DNA of 15,176 nt, taken from positions 1 to 15,176 of the forward strand of contig JAJBVU010000241.1 of assembly GCA_020859645.1 (NCBI GenBank), written 5' to 3'. Position numbers and translations under genes: made by a program. The stretch is from Eubacterium sp. Its GTDB lineage: Bacteria; Bacillota; Clostridia; Lachnospirales; CAG-274. Under the pieces are notes generated by a model. That model was not told the origin of the DNA, ran no database searches, and saw nothing but the letters and a program-made list of their open reading frames with translations. Shown here in pieces: positions 8,129 through 15,176 of this stretch. Every line of letters starts with the position of its first letter. The first letter of the stretch is position 1.

Positions 8129-10166
8129 TTTTATCCGCTTCATAAAGCTCAAACAATCTTTCTTTTAAAGGTTCGTTTGGGCTTTTCTTTAATTCAGGGT
8201 CGTCCTCATAGAGACTTTGGGCTGCGTTTTGGGCTTCCTTCAAAATTTCTCCGTCTTTATAGAGATTGGCTATTTTCAGGGGAGGGAGTCCGTGCTGAAG
8301 AGTGCCGAAAAAGTCACCGGGACCTCTCAGGGTTAAATCCTTTTCCGAAAGCTCAAATCCGTCGGCGGTTTTTGTCATGGTTTTAAGGCGTTCCTTGGAA
8401 GGGGCGCTTTTTGTGTCGCTGACCAGTATGCAGTATGACTTATATTCACCTCTGCCTACTCTGCCCCTGAGCTGATGAAGCTGTGAAAGACCGAACCTGT
8501 CTGCATCCTCTATAAGCATAACAGAGGCATTGGGAACGTTTATGCCTACTTCAATAACAGTTGTGGCTATGAGAATATCGATTTTCCCCTCTGCAAAGTC
8601 ATTCATAGTCTGCTGTTTTTCTTCCGGCTTCATTTTTCCGTGAACGAAGGCTTTCCGAACATTCCTCAAGCAGGTGTCGTCAAGGCTTTTTATATATGAG
8701 TTTACGGCTTTAAGGTTTGATTTTTCGTTTTCTTCTATAGCGGCGCAGACAATATAAGCCTGTCTGCCCTCTTTAATTTGGTTTAGAATAAAGCCGTAAA
8801 ATCTTTGGCGGTAGGCTGAGGTAACGTAAAATGTGTCTGTTTTTGCTCTGCCCGAGGGCATTGTAGTTATAGTGGAAATATCCAAATCCCCGTATAAAAT
8901 CAGCCCCAATGTTCGGGGGATAGGCGTAGCTGACATAACAAGAGTGTGGGGGTTTTTACCCTTAGCGGTTAAAAGATGACGCTGATTTACGCCGAAGCGG
9001 TGCTGTTCGTCTGTTATAACAAGCCCTAACTCCTTAAACTCAACTCCCTTTTGAATAAGGGCGTGAGTGCCTATTATAATATCCGCTTCCCCCGATTTTA
9101 TCTGCTTTTTTATTTCACGCTTATCTTTGGCAGGCAGCGAGCCTTTAAGAAGAACTGTCTTTATGCCAAGTCTTTCGAAAAGAGGGGCAAAGGTTTGATA
9201 GTGCTGTGTAGCCAAAACGTCTGTAGGCGCCATTACCGCACTTTGTGCTCCGTTTATATATGATAAATAACAGGCAATTTCCGCAACTGCTGTTTTGCCT
9301 GAGCCTACGTCTCCTTGAACAAGGCGGTTCATAGGGCTTGAAGAGGATAGATCCTCAATAATTTCGTCTATGACCTGCTGCTGACCGGTTGTCAGCTTAA
9401 AGGGCAGAGCCTCGGTTATTCTGTCCGTTTCGAAAAAGGTATAGGGTATTCCGCAGGCTTCCTTTTTAATTTCGCCCCTTACAGTTAAAAGCCTTAACCT
9501 CAGCAAAAAAAGCTCATCAAAAACAAGCCTTCTTCGTGCCTGAAAGAAGGCTTCGTCGCTTTCGGGAAAGTGTATGTTTTTAAGGGCAAAAATTCGACTG
9601 CACAGACCGTTTTGTTCTAAAACCTTTTGGGGCATATATTCTTTAATCTGGGGTTCAAGCTCCGTCAGTGTGTCATAAATAAGTCTGCGTAAAAGCTTTT
9701 GGTTTAGGTTTTTGGTCAGGTGATATTTGGGAACAATCCGCCCTGTGTTTATGCTTTCCTCTTCCTTAACCGCTTCAAAGTCAGGGGAGGTGAATGTCAG
9801 GCGGTTTTGATAAATTTCAGCCTTTCCCGTAATTAAATATTCGTCCTTTGGCTTAAGGGTGTTTTTTAGGTACGGCTGATTAAACCAAATTACGGCTGCT
9901 TCACCTGTTTCGTCATAAACCGTCACTCTTACTATGCGGAGCCTTCCCCTTATAAAGGCTTCGGGCTTAGACTTTATTCTTACCTTGACTATAGCCTCTT
10001 CGCCGACGGTTACGTCCTTTAGAGCAGAAAATTTGCTCCTGTCGGTATAGTCACGGGGAACGTATTCCATAAGGTCAAAAACAGTGTAAATTCCCACCTT
10101 GTTTAAAAGCTCCGTCCGCTTTTTGCCTACGTTTTTAAGGGTGCTTATTTCTGATGTAATTTCCAT
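8109..10166 (-). CDS. recG: ATP-dependent DNA helicase RecG
   Basis: RecG remodels stalled replication forks and branch-migrates Holliday junctions in the cytoplasm. The 685-residue length is normal. The N-terminal wedge/OB region (about 50-135) is followed by superfamily 2 helicase motifs: Walker A GDVGSGKT (285-292), GTHALIQ, the DEQH box in TDEQHRFG (386-389), MSATPIPRT (411-419), a VIEVG motif in IATTVIEVGINVPNA, and QLRGRVGRG (565-573). The C-terminal translocation region contains KDLTLRGPGDFFGTLQHG. The gene begins 12 bases after the asp23 stop with only a modest GGTGAT ribosome binding site, so it depends on the upstream promoter. Its last 20 bases overlap the 3' end of the convergent kinase gene. 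Confidence 0.97.
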   Translation of the reverse strand: MEITSEISTLKNVGKKRTELLNKVGIYTVFDLMEYVPRDYTDRSKFSALKDVTVGEEAIVKVRIKSKPEAFIRGRLRIVRVTVYDETGEAAVIWFNQPYLKNTLKPKDEYLITGKAEIYQNRLTFTSPDFEAVKEEESINTGRIVPKYHLTKNLNQKLLRRLIYDTLTELEPQIKEYMPQKVLEQNGLCSRIFALKNIHFPESDEAFFQARRRLVFDELFLLRLRLLTVRGEIKKEACGIPYTFFETDRITEALPFKLTTGQQQVIDEIIEDLSSSSPMNRLVQGDVGSGKTAVAEIACYLSYINGAQSAVMAPTDVLATQHYQTFAPLFERLGIKTVLLKGSLPAKDKREIKKQIKSGEADIIIGTHALIQKGVEFKELGLVITDEQHRFGVNQRHLLTAKGKNPHTLVMSATPIPRTLGLILYGDLDISTITTMPSGRAKTDTFYVTSAYRQRFYGFILNQIKEGRQAYIVCAAIEENEKSNLKAVNSYIKSLDDTCLRNVRKAFVHGKMKPEEKQQTMNDFAEGKIDILIATTVIEVGINVPNASVMLIEDADRFGLSQLHQLRGRVGRGEYKSYCILVSDTKSAPSKERLKTMTKTADGFELSEKDLTLRGPGDFFGTLQHGLPPLKIANLYKDGEILKEAQNAAQSLYEDDPELKKSPNEPLKERLFELYEADKITAPSL
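8146..8190 (+). terminator. Probable intrinsic terminator of the kinase gene, inside recG
   Basis: AGCTCAAAC (8146-8154) pairs with GTTTGGGCT (8175-8183) over 9 bp with one G-T wobble, extendable by two A-T pairs. The loop is 20 bases and the stem is followed by TTTTCTTT. It begins 17 bases after the kinase stop and lies in the antisense of the recG 3' coding region. Confidence 0.6.
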
Positions 10167-10178
10167 CTTATCACCGGA

Positions 10179-10532
10179 TTATTCCATACTTATTCCTTCG
10201 ATATATACTCCTACCTCTGCAACCTTAACGCCGGTCATTTCCAAAACCTTTGCCTTAACCGCTTCGATAATGTTGTCCCCCACTGACTGAATTGAAGCGC
10301 CGTAGCTGACTATAATATGAATATCGATGTATAAGGAATTGTCGGAGATTTTAAGGTCAATTCCCTTAAAAAGCTCGTCAGCCGGCAAAATTTCAGCCTT
10401 GTCCTTTTTGCCGTTTTTGTCTGCAAGCCCTGCCACTGCATAGCAGCCTGCGGCGGTTAAAGCTGCTTCCTGCTTAATTATATCGTTGCTTATTGAAATT
10501 GTGCCTAAGCTGTTCATTATTTTAATTGCCAT
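10179..10532 (-). CDS. Asp23/Gls24 family envelope stress response protein
   Basis: This small protein of 117 residues belongs to the Asp23/Gls24 (DUF322, YloU-like) family, whose members are abundant membrane- or envelope-associated stress proteins in Firmicutes. Family features are the conserved N-terminal core with GCYAVAGLADK, the central strand YIDIHIIVSYGASIQSVGDNI and the C-terminal MTGVKVAEVGVYIEGI. An ATG six codons further upstream (10550) is in frame, but GAGGAG sits about eight bases before the ATG at 10532, so the shorter form is chosen. recG follows after 12 bases. In Bacillus the family member YloU precedes a DegV/DAK-type kinase gene (fakA/yloV) before recG, and that gene is absent here. 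Confidence 0.92.
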   Translation of the reverse strand: MAIKIMNSLGTISISNDIIKQEAALTAAGCYAVAGLADKNGKKDKAEILPADELFKGIDLKISDNSLYIDIHIIVSYGASIQSVGDNIIEAVKAKVLEMTGVKVAEVGVYIEGISME

Positions 10533-10563
10533 TTTGTTATCTCCTCTCATTTTATTATGTTAA

Positions 10564-10592
10564 TTATACACTGTTGAGAAGGTTTTTTCAAT
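10564..10592 (-). promoter_or_regulatory. Promoter of the asp23-recG operon
   Basis: On the - strand TTGAAA (10592-10587) and a perfect TATAAT (10569-10564) are separated by 17 bases. The predicted transcription start is about 25 bases upstream of the chosen ATG. Confidence 0.82.
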
Positions 10593-10612
10593 GGTTAGTT
10601 TTTCGAGATTAA

Positions 10613-10756
10613 ACACCTCTCCGTCGCACTCCGTGTGTCACCCAGAACCCAAAAGAGATTGGGACAGACTGAAAGTCCGGCTTTTGCTGAAAGCAAAAGT
10701 TCTGAACACCCTCAAGGGGAGCCTTATCACTCCGTCAGTCGGTCGGCAGACGGCAC
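10613..10756. repeat. Stem-loop-rich intergenic repeat, probable remnant of a dispersed element
   Basis: This non-coding stretch between two divergent genes is richer in GC than its flanks. It contains four successive short hairpins: CGCAC/GTGTG at 10625-10637 (loop TCC), CCCAA/TTGGG at 10648-10663, GACT/AGTC at 10667-10677 (loop GAA) and CTTTTGCT/AGCAAAAG at 10681-10699 (loop GAA). The right part (CTCAAGGGGAGCCTTATCAC, CTCCGTCAGTCGG and a CCGTC/GACGG pair) resembles palindromic repeats scattered between genes of many Oscillospiraceae; that resemblance is from memory. An open frame of 65 codons across it has no ribosome binding site or recognisable protein. Confidence 0.5.
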
Positions 10757-10785
10757 TTGACTTATTTTGGCTTTTGTATTATTAT
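10757..10785 (+). promoter_or_regulatory. Promoter of the DUF554 gene
   Basis: TTGACT at 10757-10762 and TATTAT at 10780-10785 are separated by 17 bases. The predicted start is near 10792, about 40 bases before the ATG. The -35 lies at the end of the stem-loop repeat. Confidence 0.7.
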
Positions 10786-10831
10786 TGATACGATAAAAAT
10801 TATTATAAAATATTTTAAAGGATGATGAAAT

Positions 10832-11512
10832 ATGTTAGCGGCGTTTGTAAACAGCGGTGCGGTTTTAATCGGGGCAATTTTAGGGCTTATTTTTAAGAAA
10901 GCCATTCCCGAAAAGACAGGTGAAACCCTTATGTACGGGCTTGCGCTCTGCACACTTTTAATAGGTCTAAGCGGTGCCTTAAAGGGCGAACACATTATAA
11001 TTGAGATAATTTCGATAGTTATAGGGGCTATTATAGGGGAAGGAATCGACATTGACGAAAAGGTGGAAATATTGGCGCAAAAGCTTCAGAAGAGGTTCAA
11101 AAAAGAGGGAGAAAAAACTTCCTTTGCGGAGGGCTTTATAAGCTCAACCCTTCTTTTCTGCACAGGCTCAATGGCGATTGTAGGCTCTCTTCAGGCAGGC
11201 ATTTCAGCTAACTACTCCACGATTTTCGCTAAGTCAACCATAGACTTTACGGCGGTTATAATTTTGGCTTCAACCTTCGGCTTCGGCACGGTTTTCTCCT
11301 GTGTTTCAGTCCTTGTTTATCAGGGGGCAATCACGCTTTTGGCTTCATTTATTTCCCCTTTTTTGACAGAGGTCATAACCACCGAAATGGACTGCGTAGG
11401 CTCCCTTATAATGATAGGGCTTGCCTTTAATATGCTGAAGATTACAAAGCTTAAGGTTTCAAACTACATTCCGGCAATTTTTGTTCCAATAGTGCTTTGC
11501 AGATTTTTATAA
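10832..11512 (+). CDS. DUF554 / YqgA-like integral membrane protein
   Basis: This 226-residue polytopic membrane protein matches the DUF554 family (E. coli YqgA), in length and in sequence. Visible family signatures are the N-terminal NSGAVLIGAILGLIFKK, IGAIIGEGIDIDEKVE at about 63-78, and the central FISSTLLFCTGSMAIVGSLQ. About six to seven hydrophobic segments are present, with a charged cytoplasmic loop at about 75-100. The molecular function of the family is not established; a transport role has been suggested only from its membrane topology. The start is an ATG nine bases after AAGGA (10818-10822). The gene is monocistronic, with its own promoter and a terminator 15 bases after its stop. 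Confidence 0.9.
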   Translation: MLAAFVNSGAVLIGAILGLIFKKAIPEKTGETLMYGLALCTLLIGLSGALKGEHIIIEIISIVIGAIIGEGIDIDEKVEILAQKLQKRFKKEGEKTSFAEGFISSTLLFCTGSMAIVGSLQAGISANYSTIFAKSTIDFTAVIILASTFGFGTVFSCVSVLVYQGAITLLASFISPFLTEVITTEMDCVGSLIMIGLAFNMLKITKLKVSNYIPAIFVPIVLCRFL

Positions 11513-11527
11513 AACTTTACATAAGAA

Positions 11528-11567
11528 AAGCCGAACGGTTGATTTCTCTTCCGTCCGGCTTATTTTT
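11528..11567. terminator. Bidirectional intrinsic terminator between DUF554 and the pectate lyase
   Basis: AAGCCGAACGG (11528-11538) pairs with CCGTCCGGCTT (11551-11561) over 10 of 11 positions around a 12-base loop. It is followed by TATTTTT on the + strand and by TTTTCTT on the - strand, so it can end both convergent transcripts. Confidence 0.85.
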
Positions 11568-11584
11568 ATGTGTTTATTAAATTT

Positions 11585-14500
11585 TTATGCGGCAGGTACT
11601 GTGTAGGCAGTATCTAAAACCTTGTTTAAAATAATTGCTGCATCATAAGCTGTAATGCTGCCGTCTCCGTCCATATCCGCAACAGAAAGATCTGTGTTCC
11701 ATTCTGCGTTGGCTGTCTGTCCGATAACATACTGTAAAAGTACAGCGGCATCGTTAGCTGTAAGGATTTCGTTTCCGTCAACATCGCCCGGTAATACGTC
11801 TGATGAAGGATCATCAGGTGAAGGTGTAGGCTCGTCCTCTGTTTCGCCTGCGAATACTATGTTGTCATAATACTGCTTGCCGGCTGCTGTTTTCATAAAC
11901 TTAAGCTGTTTGAATGTTGTGTCTCTGTCGGCTGTGGTTGTGAGGCTGCCTGTATAAACTTGGGTTAAGCTGTCGGGGTTATACTGACCGTCTGAACCAT
12001 GCTGAGAAACTGTCATAGTTATGGAAGAACCGCCGTTTGTGCCTTCGATTGTTACGTGATACCACTTGTTGGCTTCAATGTCAAAAAGCTCTGTTGAGTC
12101 TGAAGTAACTGCCTTGGTCGAAAGAGAATCAACGGCTGTTGTATAATAAACCTTTCCGTTTATGTCGAGAATATGCATAAAGGAGCCGTCAACGCCCATT
12201 TCGGAAGCCTGACCTGTTGTTGAGTTATATGCATGAACAGCGTTATCCATATATACTCTGAAGGAACGTGATGAAACGTCAGTTGTTAAGAAGTCATAGT
12301 CAACTGTGTAGTCCCCTGTCTGATATTCCTCGGGAATTTCAATCTGAACAGCCTTGTCGTTAAGTGAAAGCTTGGGGGTATCGTTGCCCTCAACCTCTGT
12401 TTTAACCTCTGTAGCTGTTGAAGCGAGAGTTCCGTCTGAAGATGTGATCCAGTTACCAACGCTTAAGCCATTGTCTGCGTCCTTATTTTCCATAAGGAAT
12501 GATTCGTAGTAAGCAAAGCCGTTTGAGGTTGTATGATCCTCATATACGGGAGTATAGAAAACATCGCTTGAACCGGGGTCCTCTACATCGTCGCCTGTAG
12601 CAAGAGATACGATCTCGAAATCAGAGCAGTTGAAGTAGGGGATAACTGAAATTGTGTCAGCTGAGTCGCAGGCATAGCCGATATAAACATCGTCTGCAAG
12701 ACCTTCAAGCTCAACGACCGAAACCTGTCTGTCATCGTCTGTCCAGTCCTCGCCTGTCTGTGAAAGATATGTATAAACATTGTCGCCGTAACGAACTATT
12801 CTCATATAAGGAGCAACAGCATAGTTGTCGCCTGATGAAGATGTGTTTGAAACCTCAACGTTGTCAACAGTCTTGAAAAATTCTACAGCTGCCTTTGTGT
12901 TGGCGGTTGTTCTGTAAAGAAGTCTCTCGTTTTCGCCGTATTTAAGAACGCTGTCAGCAACCATAACCATTCTTGAACCCTTGTCAAGAGTTTCTCTCAT
13001 CATAAGTCCGTTAAGAGCCTGGTTTTCAAATCTTTCGATGTCGCCGATTTTAATCGCCATATCGAAGTTTCCGCTGATCTTCTGATAGAAGTAGGAAACT
13101 GTGTCATAGGCTGTGTTGGCTGTGCCGTAGCTTGATGAGCCTGCGTTGCCGCTGGTGCCCGAGCCGTAAAGTGTGTATGTTCCGTCAGAGTTTATGCCTA
13201 TGCCGCCCTGACCGGCATACTTGCCTGTGCCGATTTCGGTGAATGTAAAGCCCTGAGACTCTGCTTCGGTAGGCTCTGTTCCCTTAACGTAAACGATAGC
13301 CTCTGTAGACTGTGTCTTTTCGCCTGCTTCGTCATATGCTCTGCATGTAAGGAAGTGTGTGCCCTCTTCAAGATAGATTGTATCGTTTATTGAAGAAGCG
13401 CCGTCATATGTCTTAATAAGTTCGTTCTGATCGTAAAGCTCCATTTTTGTAACAGCCGAGCCGTTGGGTGTTGCCGCTGCCGAGTAGGTGATTGCTTCGC
13501 CTAAGTTAATGATTGTCCAAAGGTTGGAGCTGTTTGAGTTTGAAGCGATTGCAGGTGAAGTAACTGTAATAGAGGGGTTTGTGGGAGCCTGCTGCTCCAA
13601 AGTCCACTCGTTTACATAAGCTTCGATTACGCTGTAGCCTGCATATTCGCCGCTTGTGATTATTTCTGTTTCGGAAAGACCGGAAAGACCGTTTGTTGAA
13701 AGCCAGTCTGAGGGAACCTCGAAAACTCTTGTTTCAGTTGTGCCCTGTGAGAAGTCGATAAGACCGCCCACTTCCGAAGCATTGTTTATAACACGTCCTG
13801 TCTGGTGCTTAACATCGTCAATAACTCTTGCGTCGATAGCGTCTCTCTTGGGGATAGTTGCGCCGACATTCTCCAAAACATAGTCATATGCCTCTGAAGC
13901 TGTATCGGGAGTAAGAGCAAAGTCCTCGCCGCTGTCATCGATTACTTCAACAGGTTCTGTAACAAGGTTTGCGCCCGATGCGTTGTTGATACCCTGCGAG
14001 TTATCGTTGGTAACGGTTGTGGAGCCTCCTACATAGTTGCCGAAGAAGTAAAGATTTGACTTAGTCTGTTCGGGATAAGCGTTTGTTACGTCAAAAATAC
14101 GTGTCTTAAGACCTGATTTTGTGGAGGGTCCGTACTGATAATAGTTGTAGGAATAGTTTACGTTTGTGGGGTACTGGCTCTTATTGTGCATAGAATAAGG
14201 CTCTGCGCCGTAAGCCGAGTTTGTCTGACCCCAGTCATAGATTACGTTGTTAATAACCTCTGTGCCGTCCATTTCTCTGTCGAGACGGGGGCTTCTGCTG
14301 TCATGGTGGGCAAGAAGGTTGTGGTGATAGCTGGCAATATCGCCGCCCATAATTCCGCCGTAGCCGTGAGCGCCCTTAAGGTGGCTGCTCATTCTGAGAC
14401 TTTCTGAAGCCAAAGTATTCTGAACGGTTAAGTGATTGCCGTGGGGAGATGAATCCGAAACGGACTCATAAGAGCCTGCGTAGAGAGTAATAAGCTCGTC

Positions 14501-15010
14501 TACAGACCAGCTGACGGAGCAGTGGTCGAAAATTACATTTGTGTTGAAACGTCCGCCTAAGCCGTCGGGCTCATTGCCTGTTTCGTCAGTGGGGCGAACC
14601 TTTAAATAGCGCACGATGATATCGTGAGCGCCGTTTTTTGTCTGAATGTCATAGCCTGTAACGGTTATGCCCTCGCCGGGGGCTGTCTGACCCCAAATTG
14701 TAGTATTTGAGGGGATAGACAGTGAGCTTTCAAGCTCGATTGTTCCGTCGATGTCGAAAACTATGTAGCGGCCCTCCTGTGAAAGAGCGTCACGAAGGGT
14801 TCCCTCGCCGCTGTTTGCAAGGCTTGTTACATGATAAACAACAGGATTATCGGCTCCTCTGGCGCCTTCCGAATACTTGCCGCCGCCTTCGGCGTCTGAA
14901 AAGGCAAGTATTTTTGAGGAAGTGTCCTCAGCCATAATTACGTTTTGAAAGCAGCCGGCAGTCATTGCCGCAAGAACCAAGCCTGCCGCCAGCCTTTTAA
15001 GCTTTTTCAT
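11585..15010 (-). CDS. Secreted multidomain pectate lyase (PL1-type) with C-terminal dockerin
   Basis: This 1141-residue secreted enzyme should cleave pectin or polygalacturonate outside the cell by beta-elimination. The signal peptide is at 1-27; a lipobox-like TAGC20 is also present. The parallel beta-helix catalytic domain spans about 32-430 and carries PL1 hallmarks: TIWGQTAPGEGITVTG, FDHCSVSWSVDE (161-172), and SYHHNLLAHHDSRSPRLD (227-244), with R239/R242 as candidate catalytic or substrate-binding Arg. Next come an Ig-like domain at about 480-577, a beta-sandwich at about 588-802 (DUF1349-like, GLMMRETL), a second beta-sandwich at about 830-1056, a Pro/Asp/Glu linker, and a type I dockerin at about 1073-1132. 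The dockerin has two calcium loops (D1076, D1078, N1080, D1087 and D1112, D1114, D1116, D1123). It probably docks to cohesins of a cellulosome-like scaffold encoded elsewhere. AGGAG lies seven bases before the ATG. The beta-sandwich assignments are less certain than the lyase and the dockerin. Confidence 0.93.
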   Translation of the reverse strand: MKKLKRLAAGLVLAAMTAGCFQNVIMAEDTSSKILAFSDAEGGGKYSEGARGADNPVVYHVTSLANSGEGTLRDALSQEGRYIVFDIDGTIELESSLSIPSNTTIWGQTAPGEGITVTGYDIQTKNGAHDIIVRYLKVRPTDETGNEPDGLGGRFNTNVIFDHCSVSWSVDELITLYAGSYESVSDSSPHGNHLTVQNTLASESLRMSSHLKGAHGYGGIMGGDIASYHHNLLAHHDSRSPRLDREMDGTEVINNVIYDWGQTNSAYGAEPYSMHNKSQYPTNVNYSYNYYQYGPSTKSGLKTRIFDVTNAYPEQTKSNLYFFGNYVGGSTTVTNDNSQGINNASGANLVTEPVEVIDDSGEDFALTPDTASEAYDYVLENVGATIPKRDAIDARVIDDVKHQTGRVINNASEVGGLIDFSQGTTETRVFEVPSDWLSTNGLSGLSETEIITSGEYAGYSVIEAYVNEWTLEQQAPTNPSITVTSPAIASNSNSSNLWTIINLGEAITYSAAATPNGSAVTKMELYDQNELIKTYDGASSINDTIYLEEGTHFLTCRAYDEAGEKTQSTEAIVYVKGTEPTEAESQGFTFTEIGTGKYAGQGGIGINSDGTYTLYGSGTSGNAGSSSYGTANTAYDTVSYFYQKISGNFDMAIKIGDIERFENQALNGLMMRETLDKGSRMVMVADSVLKYGENERLLYRTTANTKAAVEFFKTVDNVEVSNTSSSGDNYAVAPYMRIVRYGDNVYTYLSQTGEDWTDDDRQVSVVELEGLADDVYIGYACDSADTISVIPYFNCSDFEIVSLATGDDVEDPGSSDVFYTPVYEDHTTSNGFAYYESFLMENKDADNGLSVGNWITSSDGTLASTATEVKTEVEGNDTPKLSLNDKAVQIEIPEEYQTGDYTVDYDFLTTDVSSRSFRVYMDNAVHAYNSTTGQASEMGVDGSFMHILDINGKVYYTTAVDSLSTKAVTSDSTELFDIEANKWYHVTIEGTNGGSSITMTVSQHGSDGQYNPDSLTQVYTGSLTTTADRDTTFKQLKFMKTAAGKQYYDNIVFAGETEDEPTPSPDDPSSDVLPGDVDGNEILTANDAAVLLQYVIGQTANAEWNTDLSVADMDGDGSITAYDAAIILNKVLDTAYTVPAA

Positions 15011-15056
15011 AAACTTTCTCCTTTCTGTGTTAAGAATATAATTAAATCTTGATTTT

Positions 15057-15085
15057 ATTTTAGCACCTTTTCATAAAAATAGCAA
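15057..15085 (-). promoter_or_regulatory. Promoter of the pectate lyase gene (extended -10)
   Basis: On the - strand TTGCTA (15085-15080) is followed after 17 bases by TAAAAT (15062-15057), directly preceded by TGC, which makes an extended -10. The predicted start leaves a leader of about 40 bases before the ATG at 15010. Confidence 0.7.
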
Positions 15086-15122
15086 TAATTATAATCATTT
15101 TCTGAACAAAATTTTTTGCAAT

Positions 15123-15147
15123 AAAAAACCCTGAAATAATTTCAAGG
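15123..15147 (-). terminator. Intrinsic terminator of a - strand gene beyond the right edge
   Basis: On the - strand CCTTGAAA (15147-15140) pairs with TTTCAGGG (15136-15129), 8 bp with one wobble and a 3-base loop, followed by TTTTTT. It separates the lyase promoter from whatever is transcribed upstream. Only 29 bases remain to the edge; one frame reads IKLLK then a stop, which could be the end of that gene. Confidence 0.65.
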
Positions 15148-15176
15148 TTGACAGGCTTACTTCAACAACTTAATAT

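Noticed and set aside
8122..8138. GCGG/CCGC inverted repeat just after the kinase stop
   Set aside because: Only four pairs with a 9-base loop and no T-run behind it; the stronger hairpin at 8146-8190 is preferred.
10591..10788. Open frame of 65 codons on the + strand between asp23 and DUF554
   Set aside because: No ribosome binding site; it overlaps the stem-loop repeat and both promoters, and the translation resembles no protein family.

Overview
The window looks like the chromosome of a low-to-moderate-GC Clostridia member, probably Oscillospiraceae/Ruminococcus-like. The grounds are strong AGGAGG ribosome binding sites, abundant AAA/AGA/ATA codons, an Asp23/Gls24 protein next to recG, and a secreted pectate lyase ending in a type I dockerin. 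The taxonomic assignment is an inference from gene content. No ribosomal marker, tRNA or CRISPR array is visible.

Left region (117-8128, + strand): a three-gene efflux operon followed by a two-component system. The operon encodes a lipoprotein membrane-fusion (adaptor) protein, an AcrB-type RND pump and a TolC-family protein. The first two genes overlap by one base and the third follows 19 bases later. A strong intrinsic terminator follows the tolC-like gene, and then come an OmpR-family response regulator and a histidine kinase that overlap by 8 bases. Together they read as a regulated tripartite export system in what appears to be a single-membrane bacterium. The TolC-like protein keeps both helical repeats of the family but seems to lack the stretches that form the outer-membrane beta-barrel. 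That is the most interesting point in the window.

Middle region (8109-10592, - strand): asp23/gls24 and recG form a two-gene operon behind a near-consensus promoter. recG converges on the kinase gene with a 20-base overlap of the coding ends. Each of the two genes appears to carry its intrinsic terminator inside the other's coding sequence.

The segment 10593-10831 separates asp23 from a divergent DUF554/YqgA-like membrane protein gene. It contains a run of short stem-loops resembling the dispersed intergenic repeats of Oscillospiraceae genomes, with a good promoter on each side.

Right region (11528-15176): a bidirectional terminator, then on the - strand a 1141-residue multidomain pectate lyase (PL1 catalytic domain, Ig-like domain, two probable beta-sandwich modules, Pro/Asp-rich linker, dockerin) with its own extended -10 promoter. 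The right edge holds the terminator of a - strand gene that lies outside the window.
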